From: an uncultured Pseudomonas sp.
GTDB taxonomy: Bacteria; Pseudomonadota; Gammaproteobacteria; Pseudomonadales; Pseudomonadaceae
DNA length: 64,000 nucleotides
Assembly: GCF_913774235.1 (NCBI RefSeq)
Contig: NZ_CAJYDW010000012.1
Span: 558,001-622,000, forward strand
Direction of reading: 5' to 3'
The translations under genes and the position numbers were made by a program. Of the stretch, positions 46,692 through 55,616 are shown piece by piece. The notes under the pieces are model-generated. The model was given only the letters and a program-made list of their open reading frames with translations. It had not been told where the DNA came from and made no database searches. Within the stretch, counting starts at the first letter, position 1; each line of letters opens with the position of its first letter.

Positions 46692-47786
46692 TCAGCCAGT
46701 ACGCAGGATCACCGCCGCCCGCAGCTTGCCGCGGCCGAAGCGACTCATCTTGTCGAATTCGGCGTGGGACACCGGGATGTGCTGGCAATCCAGCTCGCGC
46801 CGGTGCTGGCTGTGGTCCACGTCGGGGTCGTGCAGGTAGACGAAATCCTCGTCGCAGTCGGTGACCAGCACCCAGTGCGGCCCCTTGGCCTTGGTCAGGC
46901 GGAAGGAACTGATCAGCACCAGCGGGAAGGCACCCTGGTTGACCCAGTGGGCGATGTCCAGCCGCGTCCGGTAGAGGCGCTCGATGGGTGACTGCTTGAC
47001 CTCGGCGCTGAAATCCTCGTGGACCAGGCGCATCACCTCCTTCTTCTCTTCGCTGCGTACCCCGTCGAGGAACAGCGGGCCACGGGTATTCACCTGTAGC
47101 GTGACCTTGAAGCCCCGGCGCAGGGCGGCCAGGGCCAGGCCATGGGGGCCGCAACCGCCATGGCCGGCGGTCATGTAGATGGTGGTGGCTTCGCGCCACA
47201 GCCGCAGTTCCTCGCGACGTTCCAGCGGACGCCCGGGCTGCAGGGCGCCCATGGCCATCAGCAGACTGGCCGGGCCGCAGGTGAAGTCGGTGGTCTGGCG
47301 GTAGAAGGGCACCGGGCGGGCCTGGCCCTCGCGCGGCTGACGGATGCGCTTCTCGAAGCGCAGCGCCTGGCTGTGGTCCTCGTAGTAGTCCTCCACCGTG
47401 GCGAAGGGCAGGTAGCCGTTACGTTCGTAGAGGGCGATGGCGGCGGCATTGTCCGGTCGCACCTCCAGGCGCAGATAGGCGCAATCCCGCTCCACCGCCT
47501 CGGCCTCGGCGGCGTCCAGCAGGCGCTGGCCGAGGCGATGGCCGCGGGCGGCCGGGTCCACGGCGATGGAATAGAGACGGGCGAGGGAGGTGTTCTGGTG
47601 GAACAGCACCAGGGCGTAGCCGGCGACCTGCGTTCCGTTCTCCGCCAGGATCAGCACGGCGTTGGCGCGGGTGAGCATCCAGTGGAAATTGCGGCGGGAA
47701 AGACGGTCATAGCTGAAGCAGCGGGCTTCCAGATCGACCAGCGCCGCCAGATCGTCTAGCCCGGCGGGCCTGAGCATGAAACTCAT
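46692..47786 (-). CDS. GNAT acetyltransferase fused to C39-like peptidase
   Basis: A 364-residue two-domain protein. Residues 1-148 form a RimI-like GNAT domain (acetyl-CoA loop VDPAARGHRLGQRLL, 77-90). Residues about 158-350 form a papain-like C39 peptidase with nucleophile Cys170 (TTDFTCGPASLL), His304 (GPHWVLV) and Asp320 (LHDPD). It is divergent from an ATP-grasp RimK-type ligase gene; such triads have been proposed to make and process peptide modifications. Cytoplasmic; substrate unknown. Confidence 0.9.
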   Translation of the reverse strand: MSFMLRPAGLDDLAALVDLEARCFSYDRLSRRNFHWMLTRANAVLILAENGTQVAGYALVLFHQNTSLARLYSIAVDPAARGHRLGQRLLDAAEAEAVERDCAYLRLEVRPDNAAAIALYERNGYLPFATVEDYYEDHSQALRFEKRIRQPREGQARPVPFYRQTTDFTCGPASLLMAMGALQPGRPLERREELRLWREATTIYMTAGHGGCGPHGLALAALRRGFKVTLQVNTRGPLFLDGVRSEEKKEVMRLVHEDFSAEVKQSPIERLYRTRLDIAHWVNQGAFPLVLISSFRLTKAKGPHWVLVTDCDEDFVYLHDPDVDHSQHRRELDCQHIPVSHAEFDKMSRFGRGKLRAAVILRTG

Positions 47787-47925
47787 CGCGAAGGATTCTC
47801 CTGGAGCGGAGCGGGCAGCCTGCCACGGTTAAGCAACGGTTAATAGCGCCCGCGTTACAACCTTTGGAGTGGTCCGGCGGCATCCGGGTTTCCGCCGCGA
47901 CCACGTCCCGTATCGAGGAGGTCCA

Positions 47926-49419
47926 GTGAGCAAGCTGTATATCGTCGTGGAACGCAAGGAAGACTGGTCGTCCTATTATCCCAGTGAAGACGTCATCACC
48001 GCCCAGGAATACCTGGAGCAATCCAACGAACAGGACAACGGCAAGCGGGTACAGGTCATCAACCTCTGCCGCAGCCAGAAGTACCTGGGCCACGGCTACT
48101 ACTGCTCGCTGCTGGCCGAGGCCCGGGGGCACAAGGTCATCCCCTCGGTCCGCACCATCAGCGAGCTGGCGCGCAAGGCGCTCTACGGCCTGGCCCTGGA
48201 GGATCTCGACAAGCTGCTGACCAAGGCCCTGGCCGGCCATCCCTATGGCAGCGCCGACGGCTTCACCCTCACGCTCTATTTCGGCACCACCGACATCGAA
48301 CCCTTGCAGGATCTGGCGCGCCAATTGTTCGAGGCCTTTCCTTGTCCCCTGTTGCTGGTGGAATTCCGCCGCGACCGCGCCGGCTGGCACATCGGCGGCC
48401 TCAAGCTGGGCAGTATCCACAAGCTGCACGAAACCCAGGAAGACCTCTTCGCCAACGCCCTCGACCGCTTCAGCCGCCGCGTCTGGCTCAAGCCCGGACG
48501 GCGCGAGAAGTACCGCTTCGACCTGGCCATCCTGCATGACCCCAAGGAAGCCTTCCCGCCGTCCGATGCCAAGGCACTGAAGAACCTCGTGCGGGTCGGC
48601 AAGCACCTGGGGCTGGACGTCGAGCTGATCGAAAAGAAGGACTATGCGCGGCTGGGCGAATTCGACGCCCTGTTCATCCGCGAGACTACCGCCATCGATC
48701 ACCACACCTATCGCTTCGCCAAGAAGGCCGAAAGCGAGGGCCTGGTGGTGATGGACGATCCGCGCTCCATCCTCAGATGCACCAACAAGGTCTACCTGGC
48801 CGACCTGCTGCGCGCCCACAAACTGGACATGCCGGCCACCGAGATCCTCTACAAGGACAATCCCGTCCAGCTCGAAGGCTTGGGCGAGCGCCTGGGCTTT
48901 CCGCTGGTGCTGAAGATCCCCGATGGCTCCTTTTCCCGTGGCGTCATCAAGGTCGAAGACCAGGCGCAGCTGCGCAAGGCCAGCGCCGAGCTGTTCGAGC
49001 GCTCGGTGCTGCTGCTCGCCCAGGAATTCTTCTACACCGAATACGACTGGCGGATCGGGGTGCTGAACCAGGAGCCGATCTTCGCCTGCCAGTACTTCAT
49101 GTCCAAGGGCCATTGGCAGATCTACGACCACAGTGCCAGCGCCACCGAGGTCAGCGGCGATTTCCGCACCCTGGCCGTGCAGGATGCGCCCCATGCGGTG
49201 GTGGAACTGGCCGTGCGCACCGCCAACCTGATCGGCGATGGCCTCTATGGCGTGGACCTGAAACAGGCAGGCGACAAGCTGGCGGTGATCGAGGTGAACG
49301 ACAATCCCAACATCGACTGCGGCGTGGAAGACCTGGTACTCAAGGACGATCTCTACGCCCTGGTGCTGGAGGAATTCATCCGGCGGCTGGAATCGCAGCG
49401 CGGCGGACAGCCCTGGTAA
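47926..49419 (+). CDS. RimK-type ATP-grasp ligase with N-terminal RLAN domain
   Basis: A 497-residue amide/peptide ligase. The GTG start follows GAGGAGG by 4-5 nt. The N-terminal ~190 residues match the RimK-like ATP-grasp N-terminal (RLAN) domain (YLGHGYYCSLLAEARGHKV). The C-terminal ATP-grasp contains FPLVLKIPDGSFSRGV, an ATP loop, and metal ligands in VIEVNDNPN (around residues 455-462). It likely ligates an amino acid to a peptide or protein. Divergently transcribed from the GNAT/C39 fusion across a 139-nt shared promoter region. Confidence 0.9.
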   Translation: MSKLYIVVERKEDWSSYYPSEDVITAQEYLEQSNEQDNGKRVQVINLCRSQKYLGHGYYCSLLAEARGHKVIPSVRTISELARKALYGLALEDLDKLLTKALAGHPYGSADGFTLTLYFGTTDIEPLQDLARQLFEAFPCPLLLVEFRRDRAGWHIGGLKLGSIHKLHETQEDLFANALDRFSRRVWLKPGRREKYRFDLAILHDPKEAFPPSDAKALKNLVRVGKHLGLDVELIEKKDYARLGEFDALFIRETTAIDHHTYRFAKKAESEGLVVMDDPRSILRCTNKVYLADLLRAHKLDMPATEILYKDNPVQLEGLGERLGFPLVLKIPDGSFSRGVIKVEDQAQLRKASAELFERSVLLLAQEFFYTEYDWRIGVLNQEPIFACQYFMSKGHWQIYDHSASATEVSGDFRTLAVQDAPHAVVELAVRTANLIGDGLYGVDLKQAGDKLAVIEVNDNPNIDCGVEDLVLKDDLYALVLEEFIRRLESQRGGQPW

Positions 49420-49476
49420 CGCGCCAGGGTCGCGTATGGGGTGAGGCCAGGGCCTCACCCGGTATTCACAGCGCCA

Positions 49477-49674
49477 TCAGGCGCCGTGGCACTTCTTGAA
49501 TTTCTTCTCGCTGCCGCAGGGGCAGGGATCGTTGCGACCCACTTCCTTCAGCGGATTGCGCACCGGTTCCTGGGCATGGCCATGATTGCAATGCGGGCCG
49601 TGGACGTGGTGCGCATGGCCATGGTCGTGATCGTGGTCGTGATTGCAATCGGGACCGTGGACGTGTTGGTTCAT
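49477..49674 (-). CDS. SEC-C motif protein with His-rich N-terminus
   Basis: A 65-residue protein. The N-terminal ~35 residues are packed with His/Asp/Gly (e.g. [18 protein letters not shown]), including two CNH units, and the C-terminus is a SEC-C zinc motif ([17 protein letters not shown]). It likely binds metal ions. It overlaps the LEA lipoprotein gene by 4 nt, so the two are coupled. Function otherwise unknown. Confidence 0.85.
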   Translation of the reverse strand: MNQHVHGPDCNHDHDHDHGHAHHVHGPHCNHGHAQEPVRNPLKEVGRNDPCPCGSEKKFKKCHGA

Positions 49675-50159
49675 TTCATGACTCCGGGGATGTAGGCGCC
49701 AGGCACGAATTGTCCCTGGCGAGAAAAATGGACACTGCGCCCGAACAGCCAGCCGGTCTTGACCAGGCCGCGCAGGCGGTAATTGATCGGCTGGTCGGTG
49801 TCTTCCAGCATGCGCCCCACGTCCTTCACGTAGCGCCACAGGTTGGTCTGCACCGGCACGGCGAAGCTGCGCTGACCATGGGCCGGCACCGAGGCGTGCA
49901 GACCGGCCGTGCCCTGGGACAGCAACAGGTCGTTCAGGTAGACCGTGTAGGCCAGGCTGCGGATGGGCAGCGCATGGTCGTTGGGATTCTGGACGCGGAA
50001 CTGCAGCACGAAGTCCTGGCTCCACAGCCGTGCGCGGATCAGTTCCACGCCGGTGAGCTCCACCTGGGGTTCGTCGTAGTTGCGCCCGATGTAGGTACAG
50101 CCGCCGAGGCCGCTCAGCAGCACCCCCAGCAGGGTAAGAATCAAGGCCTGGCGAAGCAT
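49671..50159 (-). CDS. LEA type 2 family lipoprotein
   Basis: A 162-residue lipoprotein: signal peptide with a lipobox ending GLGGC, then the LEA14-like beta-sandwich ([34 protein letters not shown]), found in bacterial stress/desiccation-related proteins. It overlaps the SEC-C gene by 4 nt. The start MLRQAL is chosen because it opens directly into the signal peptide. Confidence 0.85.
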   Translation of the reverse strand: MLRQALILTLLGVLLSGLGGCTYIGRNYDEPQVELTGVELIRARLWSQDFVLQFRVQNPNDHALPIRSLAYTVYLNDLLLSQGTAGLHASVPAHGQRSFAVPVQTNLWRYVKDVGRMLEDTDQPINYRLRGLVKTGWLFGRSVHFSRQGQFVPGAYIPGVMK

Positions 50160-50328
50160 GCGGCACTCCCGTTTTCTGCGCAGTTTAACGAGCACCGATT
50201 GCTGCGCAAGTCGGGACCGCTTCGGCACAGGCTAACAAAAAAACCTCGGCTCCTGATGACGCCGTGGGCTGGACCGTTCGCGCCCGGCGTTGCATCCTGC
50301 GCCTCTCGCCGTGACCGAGGAGGTCGTC

Positions 50329-50910
50329 ATGTCCGCTGCTCTCTACGAAATCGCCTTCCAGGGCGAGTTGATCGCCGGCGCCGACGCCCAGCAGACGCGA
50401 CAGAATCTGATGCGCCTGTTTCAAGCTGATGAACAGCGCATCGCCGTGCTCTTTTCCGGTCGCCGCATGATCATCAAGAACCGTCTGGATGCCGCCACCG
50501 CCGAGCGTTACCGCGCTACCTTGGCCCAGGCCGGGGCCCTGGTCGAGGTGGTGCCCATGGCCGAGACCGTCGAGTCGGCACCCGACACCCCGACCCCGGT
50601 TGCCACTCCAATCGCCGCGGCGGCGCCGGTGACTGCAGCGGCCGCCCCGGCGGTGCCCGCCGCCCAGGGAACGTTGTCCGTGGCACCCCGGGATGTCGTG
50701 ATGGCCGCCTTCGTCGACGTTCAGGCGCCGGACTTCGGCCTGGCCCCGGTGGGCGCCGATCTCCAGGACCAGGCTGCGCCCGTGGCGCCCCCGCGGGTCG
50801 ATCTCTCGCACCTGAGTCTCGCCCCGGTCGGCAGCGACCTGGGCCCGACCGCAGAGGCCCTGCCCGTGGCGGTACCGGATACGGATCACCTGACGCTGGT
50901 CAGGGAGTGA
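50329..50910 (+). CDS. Conserved hypothetical, Ala/Pro-linker protein
   Basis: A 193-residue protein, start following GAGGAGG. The N-terminal ~80 residues form a compact domain (LYEIAFQGELIAGADAQQTR; VLFSGRRMIIKNRLDAATAERYRATLAQAGALVEVV) seen in pseudomonad hypotheticals. A long Ala/Pro/Thr/Val linker follows, and the C-terminus repeats an APVGADL/APVGSDL unit. No transmembrane segment. Function unknown. Confidence 0.75.
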   Translation: MSAALYEIAFQGELIAGADAQQTRQNLMRLFQADEQRIAVLFSGRRMIIKNRLDAATAERYRATLAQAGALVEVVPMAETVESAPDTPTPVATPIAAAAPVTAAAAPAVPAAQGTLSVAPRDVVMAAFVDVQAPDFGLAPVGADLQDQAAPVAPPRVDLSHLSLAPVGSDLGPTAEALPVAVPDTDHLTLVRE

Positions 50911-50932
50911 CCTCGGCCCGCGCTAGAACGCG

Positions 50933-51406
50933 CTAGAGATAGTCGGCACAGCACTTCTTGAATTTCGCGCCACTGCCACACAGGCAGGCATCATTGCGGC
51001 CCGGCAGGGGGCGTACCGTGGGATCGAGAAAGAACCAGCGGCCGTCACGCTGGACGAAGCCCGAGCGTTCTTCATGGCGATGGGCGCCACGCCCGTCTTC
51101 CCACCGCGCCACGAAGGCGACCCGCGCATGGGCCGGGTCGTCGGGCTCGGTGCGATGCTCCAACACCTGCAGGCCCTGCCAGCGGCTGCCCAGACTCCAG
51201 GCCGTCAGGGCCTCCCGATCCAGCCGCTGCTGCTGCGCCGGAGCGGTGGTGGCCACCAGATAGTCGATCAGCCCCAGCACGTAGGCGCTATAGCGCGAGC
51301 GCATCAGCCGTTCGGCATCGGGTGCTGGCGTGCCGGCGTGGTAACGGCCGCAACAGTCGCGCAGCGCGCAGTCCGAGCCACAGGGGCAGGGGGCCAAGGA
51401 ATCCAT
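50933..51406 (-). CDS. ychJ: YchJ family protein with two SEC-C-like motifs
   Basis: A 157-residue YchJ/UPF0225-type protein. N-terminal [17 protein letters not shown] and C-terminal [16 protein letters not shown] metal-binding clusters flank a NTF2-like middle ([19 protein letters not shown]). Start at MDSLAP, adjacent to the DUF6231 gene (1-nt gap). Function unknown. Confidence 0.9.
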   Translation of the reverse strand: MDSLAPCPCGSDCALRDCCGRYHAGTPAPDAERLMRSRYSAYVLGLIDYLVATTAPAQQQRLDREALTAWSLGSRWQGLQVLEHRTEPDDPAHARVAFVARWEDGRGAHRHEERSGFVQRDGRWFFLDPTVRPLPGRNDACLCGSGAKFKKCCADYL

Positions 51407-51407
51407 C

Positions 51408-51905
51408 TCACCACCAGTACTTGCCGAAATTCTGCGGATTGGCCCAGAACTTGGCATTGAGCCAGTCCGGGACCTGCTTGTAGTCATGCAGATCATAGCT
51501 GAACAGGGTGACTACCTGGCCGTCGCGAGCGAAGCGCTCGCTGGCCTGGAGGGCGAGGGCATAGAAATCCGTCGCCTGCCATTCGCTGGCCGCCAGGTCC
51601 ACCAGCACGGCCAGCCGCGAGGTGTTGAAATTGCGCAGGCCGCCCAGCAGTTCGCGGCCCTGGCGTAGCGGCAGGTGTTCCAGGCAATCGGCGACGACCA
51701 CCAGGTCGTAGCGTTCGGCCAGCAGGGCGGTATCGCCCAGGGGTACCGAGGCCTGTACCAGGCGGCAGTGGGGGTGGGCGTCGACATAGGCCTGCAGCGC
51801 GGGCAGGGGCTCACGCGCCACGCAAAGCAGGCGAGACGGCTGATGATGCGCCAACAGGCTTGCCAGAGCCTGCTGTGGGGTACGGGATGAGAATAAATTT
51901 GCCAT
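51408..51905 (-). CDS. DUF6231 family protein (methyltransferase-like fold)
   Basis: A 165-residue pseudomonad protein. The RLLCVA..P and [28 protein letters not shown] region resembles the second half of a class I methyltransferase, but no clear SAM glycine motif is seen. The C-terminus [16 protein letters not shown] is aromatic-rich and conserved-looking. It overlaps the promoter of the divergent OmpA gene and is followed by ychJ. Confidence 0.75.
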   Translation of the reverse strand: MANLFSSRTPQQALASLLAHHQPSRLLCVAREPLPALQAYVDAHPHCRLVQASVPLGDTALLAERYDLVVVADCLEHLPLRQGRELLGGLRNFNTSRLAVLVDLAASEWQATDFYALALQASERFARDGQVVTLFSYDLHDYKQVPDWLNAKFWANPQNFGKYWW

Positions 51906-52041
51906 TAAGGGAACCCTAATTAAATCTGTGTTGACTAAGCAACCAGCGTTGTCAAGACGTGTACGCCACCATTAGTCTGACAGCGCAATAAAGCCAAAGA
52001 CGAGCACAACTCGCGGTACCTGGTCTATAGGAGACCCCTTC

Positions 52042-52701
52042 ATGAGCAAGAGCATCGCAAGGACAGCTTTACCCCTCATTCTGGCGAGCACTGTGCTGGC
52101 CGGTTGCGCGGGCGGCGTACAGAAATCCGATTGGCCCGTGTGTGCGGCCGTTGGCGCCCTGGTCGGCGGCGCGGCTGGCGCCACCCAGAACGGCAACGTC
52201 GCGGGCATGGCAGCCCTGGGCTTCGGCACCACCGCCGGCGCCTATTGCTGGGTACATGGCAAGGGCAACGAGCAGGTCGCTCGCATGGAACCGGCTCCCG
52301 CCCCAGCTCCGGCGCCCGCACCGGCCCCCGCTCCGGCGCCGCTGCCCAAGCAGGAAGTGATCACCGCGCGTGACCTGCACTTCGCCTTCGACTCCGCGAA
52401 GATCAATCCGCGTGACCAGGCTCAGCTCGACGGCATCGCCGGGCGTCTGCGTGGCGAAGCGGCCAGTACCCGCCTGTCCATCACCGGCTACACCGACAGC
52501 GTCGGCACCAACGCCTACAACCAGCGGTTGTCCGAGCGTCGTGCCAAGTCGGTCAGCGAGTACCTGATCCAGGCCGGCGTGCCTTCCGCCAGCATCGTCT
52601 CGGTGAAAGGCTTGGGTGAATCCAACCCGGTCGCCACCAACGAGACCGCCGAAGGGCGTGCCCAGAACCGCCGCGTCGAAATCCAGATCGACCGCGAGTG
52701 A
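52042..52701 (+). CDS. OmpA-family peptidoglycan-binding lipoprotein
   Basis: A 219-residue lipoprotein: lipobox ending VLAGC (Cys22), a glycine-zipper-like hydrophobic segment (ALVGGAAGATQNGNVAGMAALG), an Ala/Pro repeat linker (PAPAPAPAPAPAPLP), and a C-terminal OmpA domain (about 105-215) with LHFAFDSAKINP, ITGYTDSVGTNAYNQRLSERRA and NRRVEI. It anchors the outer membrane to peptidoglycan. A cUUCGg-type terminator follows within 4 nt. Confidence 0.93.
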   Translation: MSKSIARTALPLILASTVLAGCAGGVQKSDWPVCAAVGALVGGAAGATQNGNVAGMAALGFGTTAGAYCWVHGKGNEQVARMEPAPAPAPAPAPAPAPAPLPKQEVITARDLHFAFDSAKINPRDQAQLDGIAGRLRGEAASTRLSITGYTDSVGTNAYNQRLSERRAKSVSEYLIQAGVPSASIVSVKGLGESNPVATNETAEGRAQNRRVEIQIDRE

Positions 52702-52704
52702 TGC

Positions 52705-52740
52705 AAAGGCGGCGGACTTCGGTCCGCCGCCTTTACTTTT
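52705..52740 (+). terminator. Intrinsic terminator after ompA-like gene
   Basis: A perfect 13-bp stem AAAGGCGGCGGAC/GTCCGCCGCCTTT with a TTCG tetraloop (52718-52721), followed by TTTT after A-C. Strong bidirectional-looking terminator. Confidence 0.9.
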
Positions 52741-52791
52741 TCCAGCCACAGGCGTTATGGTCCGATCCATCTCGTTCTCCTGCTGGAATCC

Positions 52792-53055
52792 ATGAAAACC
52801 CTGTCCCTTACCGGCAAAATCCTTCTTCTGCTGTTCTGGCTCGCTGCAGCCGCCGCTCTTGCCTTGCCCCTCGCGCGTCCCTTCCCCCAATTGCTCGCCC
52901 TGGTCGCCCTGGCCCTGCTGCTGTTGCACCTGGGAGAACTCTTCGCCAGCCGCCGCGCCCTGCGCCTGCGTCGCCACCCCTGGCTCGACCGCCTGAGCCT
53001 GCTGGTTTTCGGCGCCTTCCATCGCCTGCCGCCGCAGTTGCCGGGTGCGTTCTAA
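52792..53055 (+). CDS. DUF1145 family small membrane protein
   Basis: An 87-residue protein with two hydrophobic segments (about 9-31 and 34-50, LLLLFWLAAAAALALPL; LLALVALALLLLHLGELF) and a basic end, matching DUF1145. Function unknown. Element copy B begins on the last base of its stop codon. Confidence 0.8.
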   Translation: MKTLSLTGKILLLLFWLAAAAALALPLARPFPQLLALVALALLLLHLGELFASRRALRLRRHPWLDRLSLLVFGAFHRLPPQLPGAF

Positions 53056-53196
53056 GAGCCTTTTCAAAGGCTCGCGAGCTAGAGTCAAACAAGGCGGAAA
53101 TAGCTGAGGAAGCGGAGTTTACGAGTGGTAAATGAGCATTCCGAAGCTATTTCCAACGCGGTTTGGCCGACGCGCAGCAGCCTTTGAACCGGTTCT
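53055..53196 (+). repeat. Dispersed structured element, copy B
   Basis: A 142-bp element related to 35321-35491 and in opposite genomic orientation. Its first base is the last base of the DUF1145 TAA. Terminal repeats AGAGCCTTTTCAAAGGCT (53055-53072) and its partner (53179-53196) match at 15 of 18 when inverted. Internally GGAAATAGCT (53096-53105) pairs perfectly with AGCTATTTCC (53145-53154). Confidence 0.8.
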
Positions 53197-53265
53197 GAGG
53201 CTGCGACCTCAACGTTAGGCGCATCCTGACGACAGGCGCGTTATCATAGCGCCCTAGATCCATTA

Positions 53266-53281
53266 CTGTAGATGCATACAG
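53266..53281 (+). promoter_or_regulatory. LexA box (SOS operator) upstream of dinG
   Basis: CTGTAGATGCATACAG matches the CTGT-N8-ACAG LexA consensus with an AT-rich spacer and lies 50 nt before the dinG start, as expected for an SOS-controlled gene. Confidence 0.85.
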
Positions 53282-53330
53282 CGCTCGTCCGCCGGACGGG
53301 GCGCTTGTTTGCCATCGCCCGGAACCAGGC

Positions 53331-55475
53331 ATGCTCAGCACCGAACTCAAGACCCAGATCCAGGGCGCCTACACGCGTTTCCTCGAAGCCAAGTCGCTCA
53401 AGCCGCGCTACGGCCAGCGGCTGATGATCGCGGAAACCGCCAAGGGCCTGGGTGCCATCGCCCAGGACGAAGAGGGCCATCGCGAAGGCGAGCCGGCGGT
53501 GGTGGCGGTGGAGGCGGGTACCGGTACCGGCAAGACCGTGGCCTATGCCCTGGCCGCCATTCCCGCGGCCAAGGCCGCGGGCAAGCGCCTGGTGATCGCC
53601 ACGGCGACGGTGGCGCTGCAGGAGCAGATCGTGCACAAGGACCTGCCGGACATCCTGCGCAACAGCGGCCTGTCCTTCAGCTTCGCGCTCGCCAAGGGGC
53701 GTGGTCGCTATATGTGCCTGTCCAAGTTGGACATGCTGCTGCAGGAAGGCCAGGCGCAGAACGCCACCGCCCAGCTGTTCGCCGAAGATGGCTTCAAGAT
53801 CGACATCGACGAGGCGTCCAACGAGCTGTTCGGCAAGATGATCGAGCGCCTGGCCGGCAATCGCTGGGACGGCGACCGCGACAGCTGGCCGGAGGCCATC
53901 GAGGACGTCCAGTGGTCACGCATCACCACCGACCACAGCCAGTGCACCAATCGCCATTGCCCCAATTTCCAGCAGTGCGCCTTCTACAAGGCGCGCGAGG
54001 GCATGACCAAGGTCGATGTCATCGTCACCAACCATGACTTGGTGCTGGCCGACCTGGCCCTCGGCGGCGGCGCCATCCTGCCCGATCCGCGCGACACCCT
54101 CTATGTGTTCGACGAAGGCCACCACCTGCCGGACAAGGCCATCGGCCACTTCGCCCATTTCACCCGGCTGAGATCCACCGCCGAGTGGCTGGAGCAGATC
54201 GCCAAGAACCTCACCAAGCTGCTGGCCCAGCATCCCTTGCCGGGCGATCTCGGCCGCCTGGTGGAGCAGGTGCCGGAGCTGGCGCGGGAGATCAGGACGC
54301 AGCAGCAATTCATGTTCAGCGCCTGCGAGGCCCTGGCCGATTTCCGTGCCGGCGAGGACATGGAAGGTCGCGAGCGGCCACGCCATCGCTTCGTCGGCGG
54401 GGTGATCCCCGAAGACTTGCGCGAGATGGGCATCGAGCTGAAGAAGGGCTTCGCCAAGCTCACCGATCTGTTCACCCGCCTGACAGAGATACTCAAGCAG
54501 GCCATGGATGGCGAGTCCAGCATTGGCCTGGCCAGCTACCAGGCGGAGGAGTGGTATCCGCTGTTCGGTAGCCTGCTGGCCCGCGCCCAGGGCAACTGGG
54601 AATTGTGGACCGCCTTCACCTGTGAAGACCCGGAAGACAGCCCACCCATGGCGCGCTGGATGACCCTGGCCGAGACCGGTTCGCTGTACGACATCGAGGT
54701 CAACGCCAGTCCCATCCTGGCGGCTGACATGTTGCGTCGGCACCTGTGGAACGTCGCCTACGGCGCCCTGGTGACCTCGGCGACCCTGACCGCCCTGGGT
54801 ACCTTCGATCGCTTCCGCATGAGATCCGGCCTGCCGCGTTCGGCGGCCACCGCCATCGTGCCCAGTCCCTTCCGCCATGCCGAGGCGGGCGTGCTGCGGG
54901 TACCCGACCTCAAGGCCGATCCGCGCAACGCCGCCGAGCACACCGCGGCCATCGTCCGCGAGCTGCCGGCCATGCTCGAAGGGGCGCGGGGCAGCCTGGT
55001 CCTGTTTTCCTCACGGCGACAGATGCAGGACGTCTTCGATGGCCTGGAGCGCGACTGGCGCAAGCGGGTGCTGATCCAGGGCAACCTGTCCAAGCAGGAG
55101 ACCCTCAACAAGCACAAGAACCGCGTCGACGACGGCGAGGCCAGCGTGCTGTTCGGCCTGGCCAGCTTCGCCGAGGGCGTCGACCTGCCCGGGGCCTATT
55201 GCGAGCACGTGGTCATCGCCAAGATCCCCTTCGCCGTGCCGGACGATCCGGTGGAAGCCGCCCTGGCCGAATGGATCGAGGCGCGCGGCGGCAATCCCTT
55301 CATGGAAATCGCCGTGCCCGACGCCTCGCTACGGCTGATCCAGGCCTGTGGCCGACTGCTGCGTACCGAACAGGACAGCGGCACCATCTCGCTGCTGGAT
55401 CGCCGCCTGGTGACCCAGCGCTACGGCAAGGCCATCCTCAACGCCCTGCCGCCGTTTCGGCGGGAGATTCAGTAA
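53331..55475 (+). CDS. dinG: ATP-dependent DNA helicase DinG
   Basis: A 714-residue XPD-like superfamily 2 helicase with 5'-3' activity that resolves R-loops and other structures. Walker A GTGTGKT (63-69), DEAH-type DEGH (261-264), and four iron-sulfur cysteines (Cys129, 205, 210, 216; QCTNRHCPNFQQC). The second RecA-like half has SLVLFSSRRQMQDV and QACGRLLRTEQDSG. Length is normal. A LexA box precedes it; a BIME follows. Confidence 0.97.
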   Translation: MLSTELKTQIQGAYTRFLEAKSLKPRYGQRLMIAETAKGLGAIAQDEEGHREGEPAVVAVEAGTGTGKTVAYALAAIPAAKAAGKRLVIATATVALQEQIVHKDLPDILRNSGLSFSFALAKGRGRYMCLSKLDMLLQEGQAQNATAQLFAEDGFKIDIDEASNELFGKMIERLAGNRWDGDRDSWPEAIEDVQWSRITTDHSQCTNRHCPNFQQCAFYKAREGMTKVDVIVTNHDLVLADLALGGGAILPDPRDTLYVFDEGHHLPDKAIGHFAHFTRLRSTAEWLEQIAKNLTKLLAQHPLPGDLGRLVEQVPELAREIRTQQQFMFSACEALADFRAGEDMEGRERPRHRFVGGVIPEDLREMGIELKKGFAKLTDLFTRLTEILKQAMDGESSIGLASYQAEEWYPLFGSLLARAQGNWELWTAFTCEDPEDSPPMARWMTLAETGSLYDIEVNASPILAADMLRRHLWNVAYGALVTSATLTALGTFDRFRMRSGLPRSAATAIVPSPFRHAEAGVLRVPDLKADPRNAAEHTAAIVRELPAMLEGARGSLVLFSSRRQMQDVFDGLERDWRKRVLIQGNLSKQETLNKHKNRVDDGEASVLFGLASFAEGVDLPGAYCEHVVIAKIPFAVPDDPVEAALAEWIEARGGNPFMEIAVPDASLRLIQACGRLLRTEQDSGTISLLDRRLVTQRYGKAILNALPPFRREIQ

Positions 55476-55480
55476 GGGGC

Positions 55481-55558
55481 ATTCGCGGCCATGGCGGTCC
55501 GCCGATGCGGCCGCTCCTACAGGTAACCCTAACCGTAGGAGCGGCCCATGGCCGCGAT
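55481..55558. repeat. BIME after dinG: REP pair
   Basis: Two REP arms in inverted orientation: one at 55481-55520 (with a longer palindromic middle, GCGGTCCGCCG) and one at 55535-55558 (GTAGGAGCGGCC...CGCGAT). The second arm is identical to the right arm of the 44651-44714 BIME. No ORF. Confidence 0.88.
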
Positions 55559-55616
55559 CCTATCCAAACTCCCTGTCAGCGCTATCGGTAAACACCTAAT
55601 ACCCCCAGGAGCCCCC

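Noticed and set aside
47707..49458. 583-codon minus-strand open frame
   Set aside because: Antisense of the RimK-type ligase, which has clear ATP-grasp motifs and a ribosome binding site.
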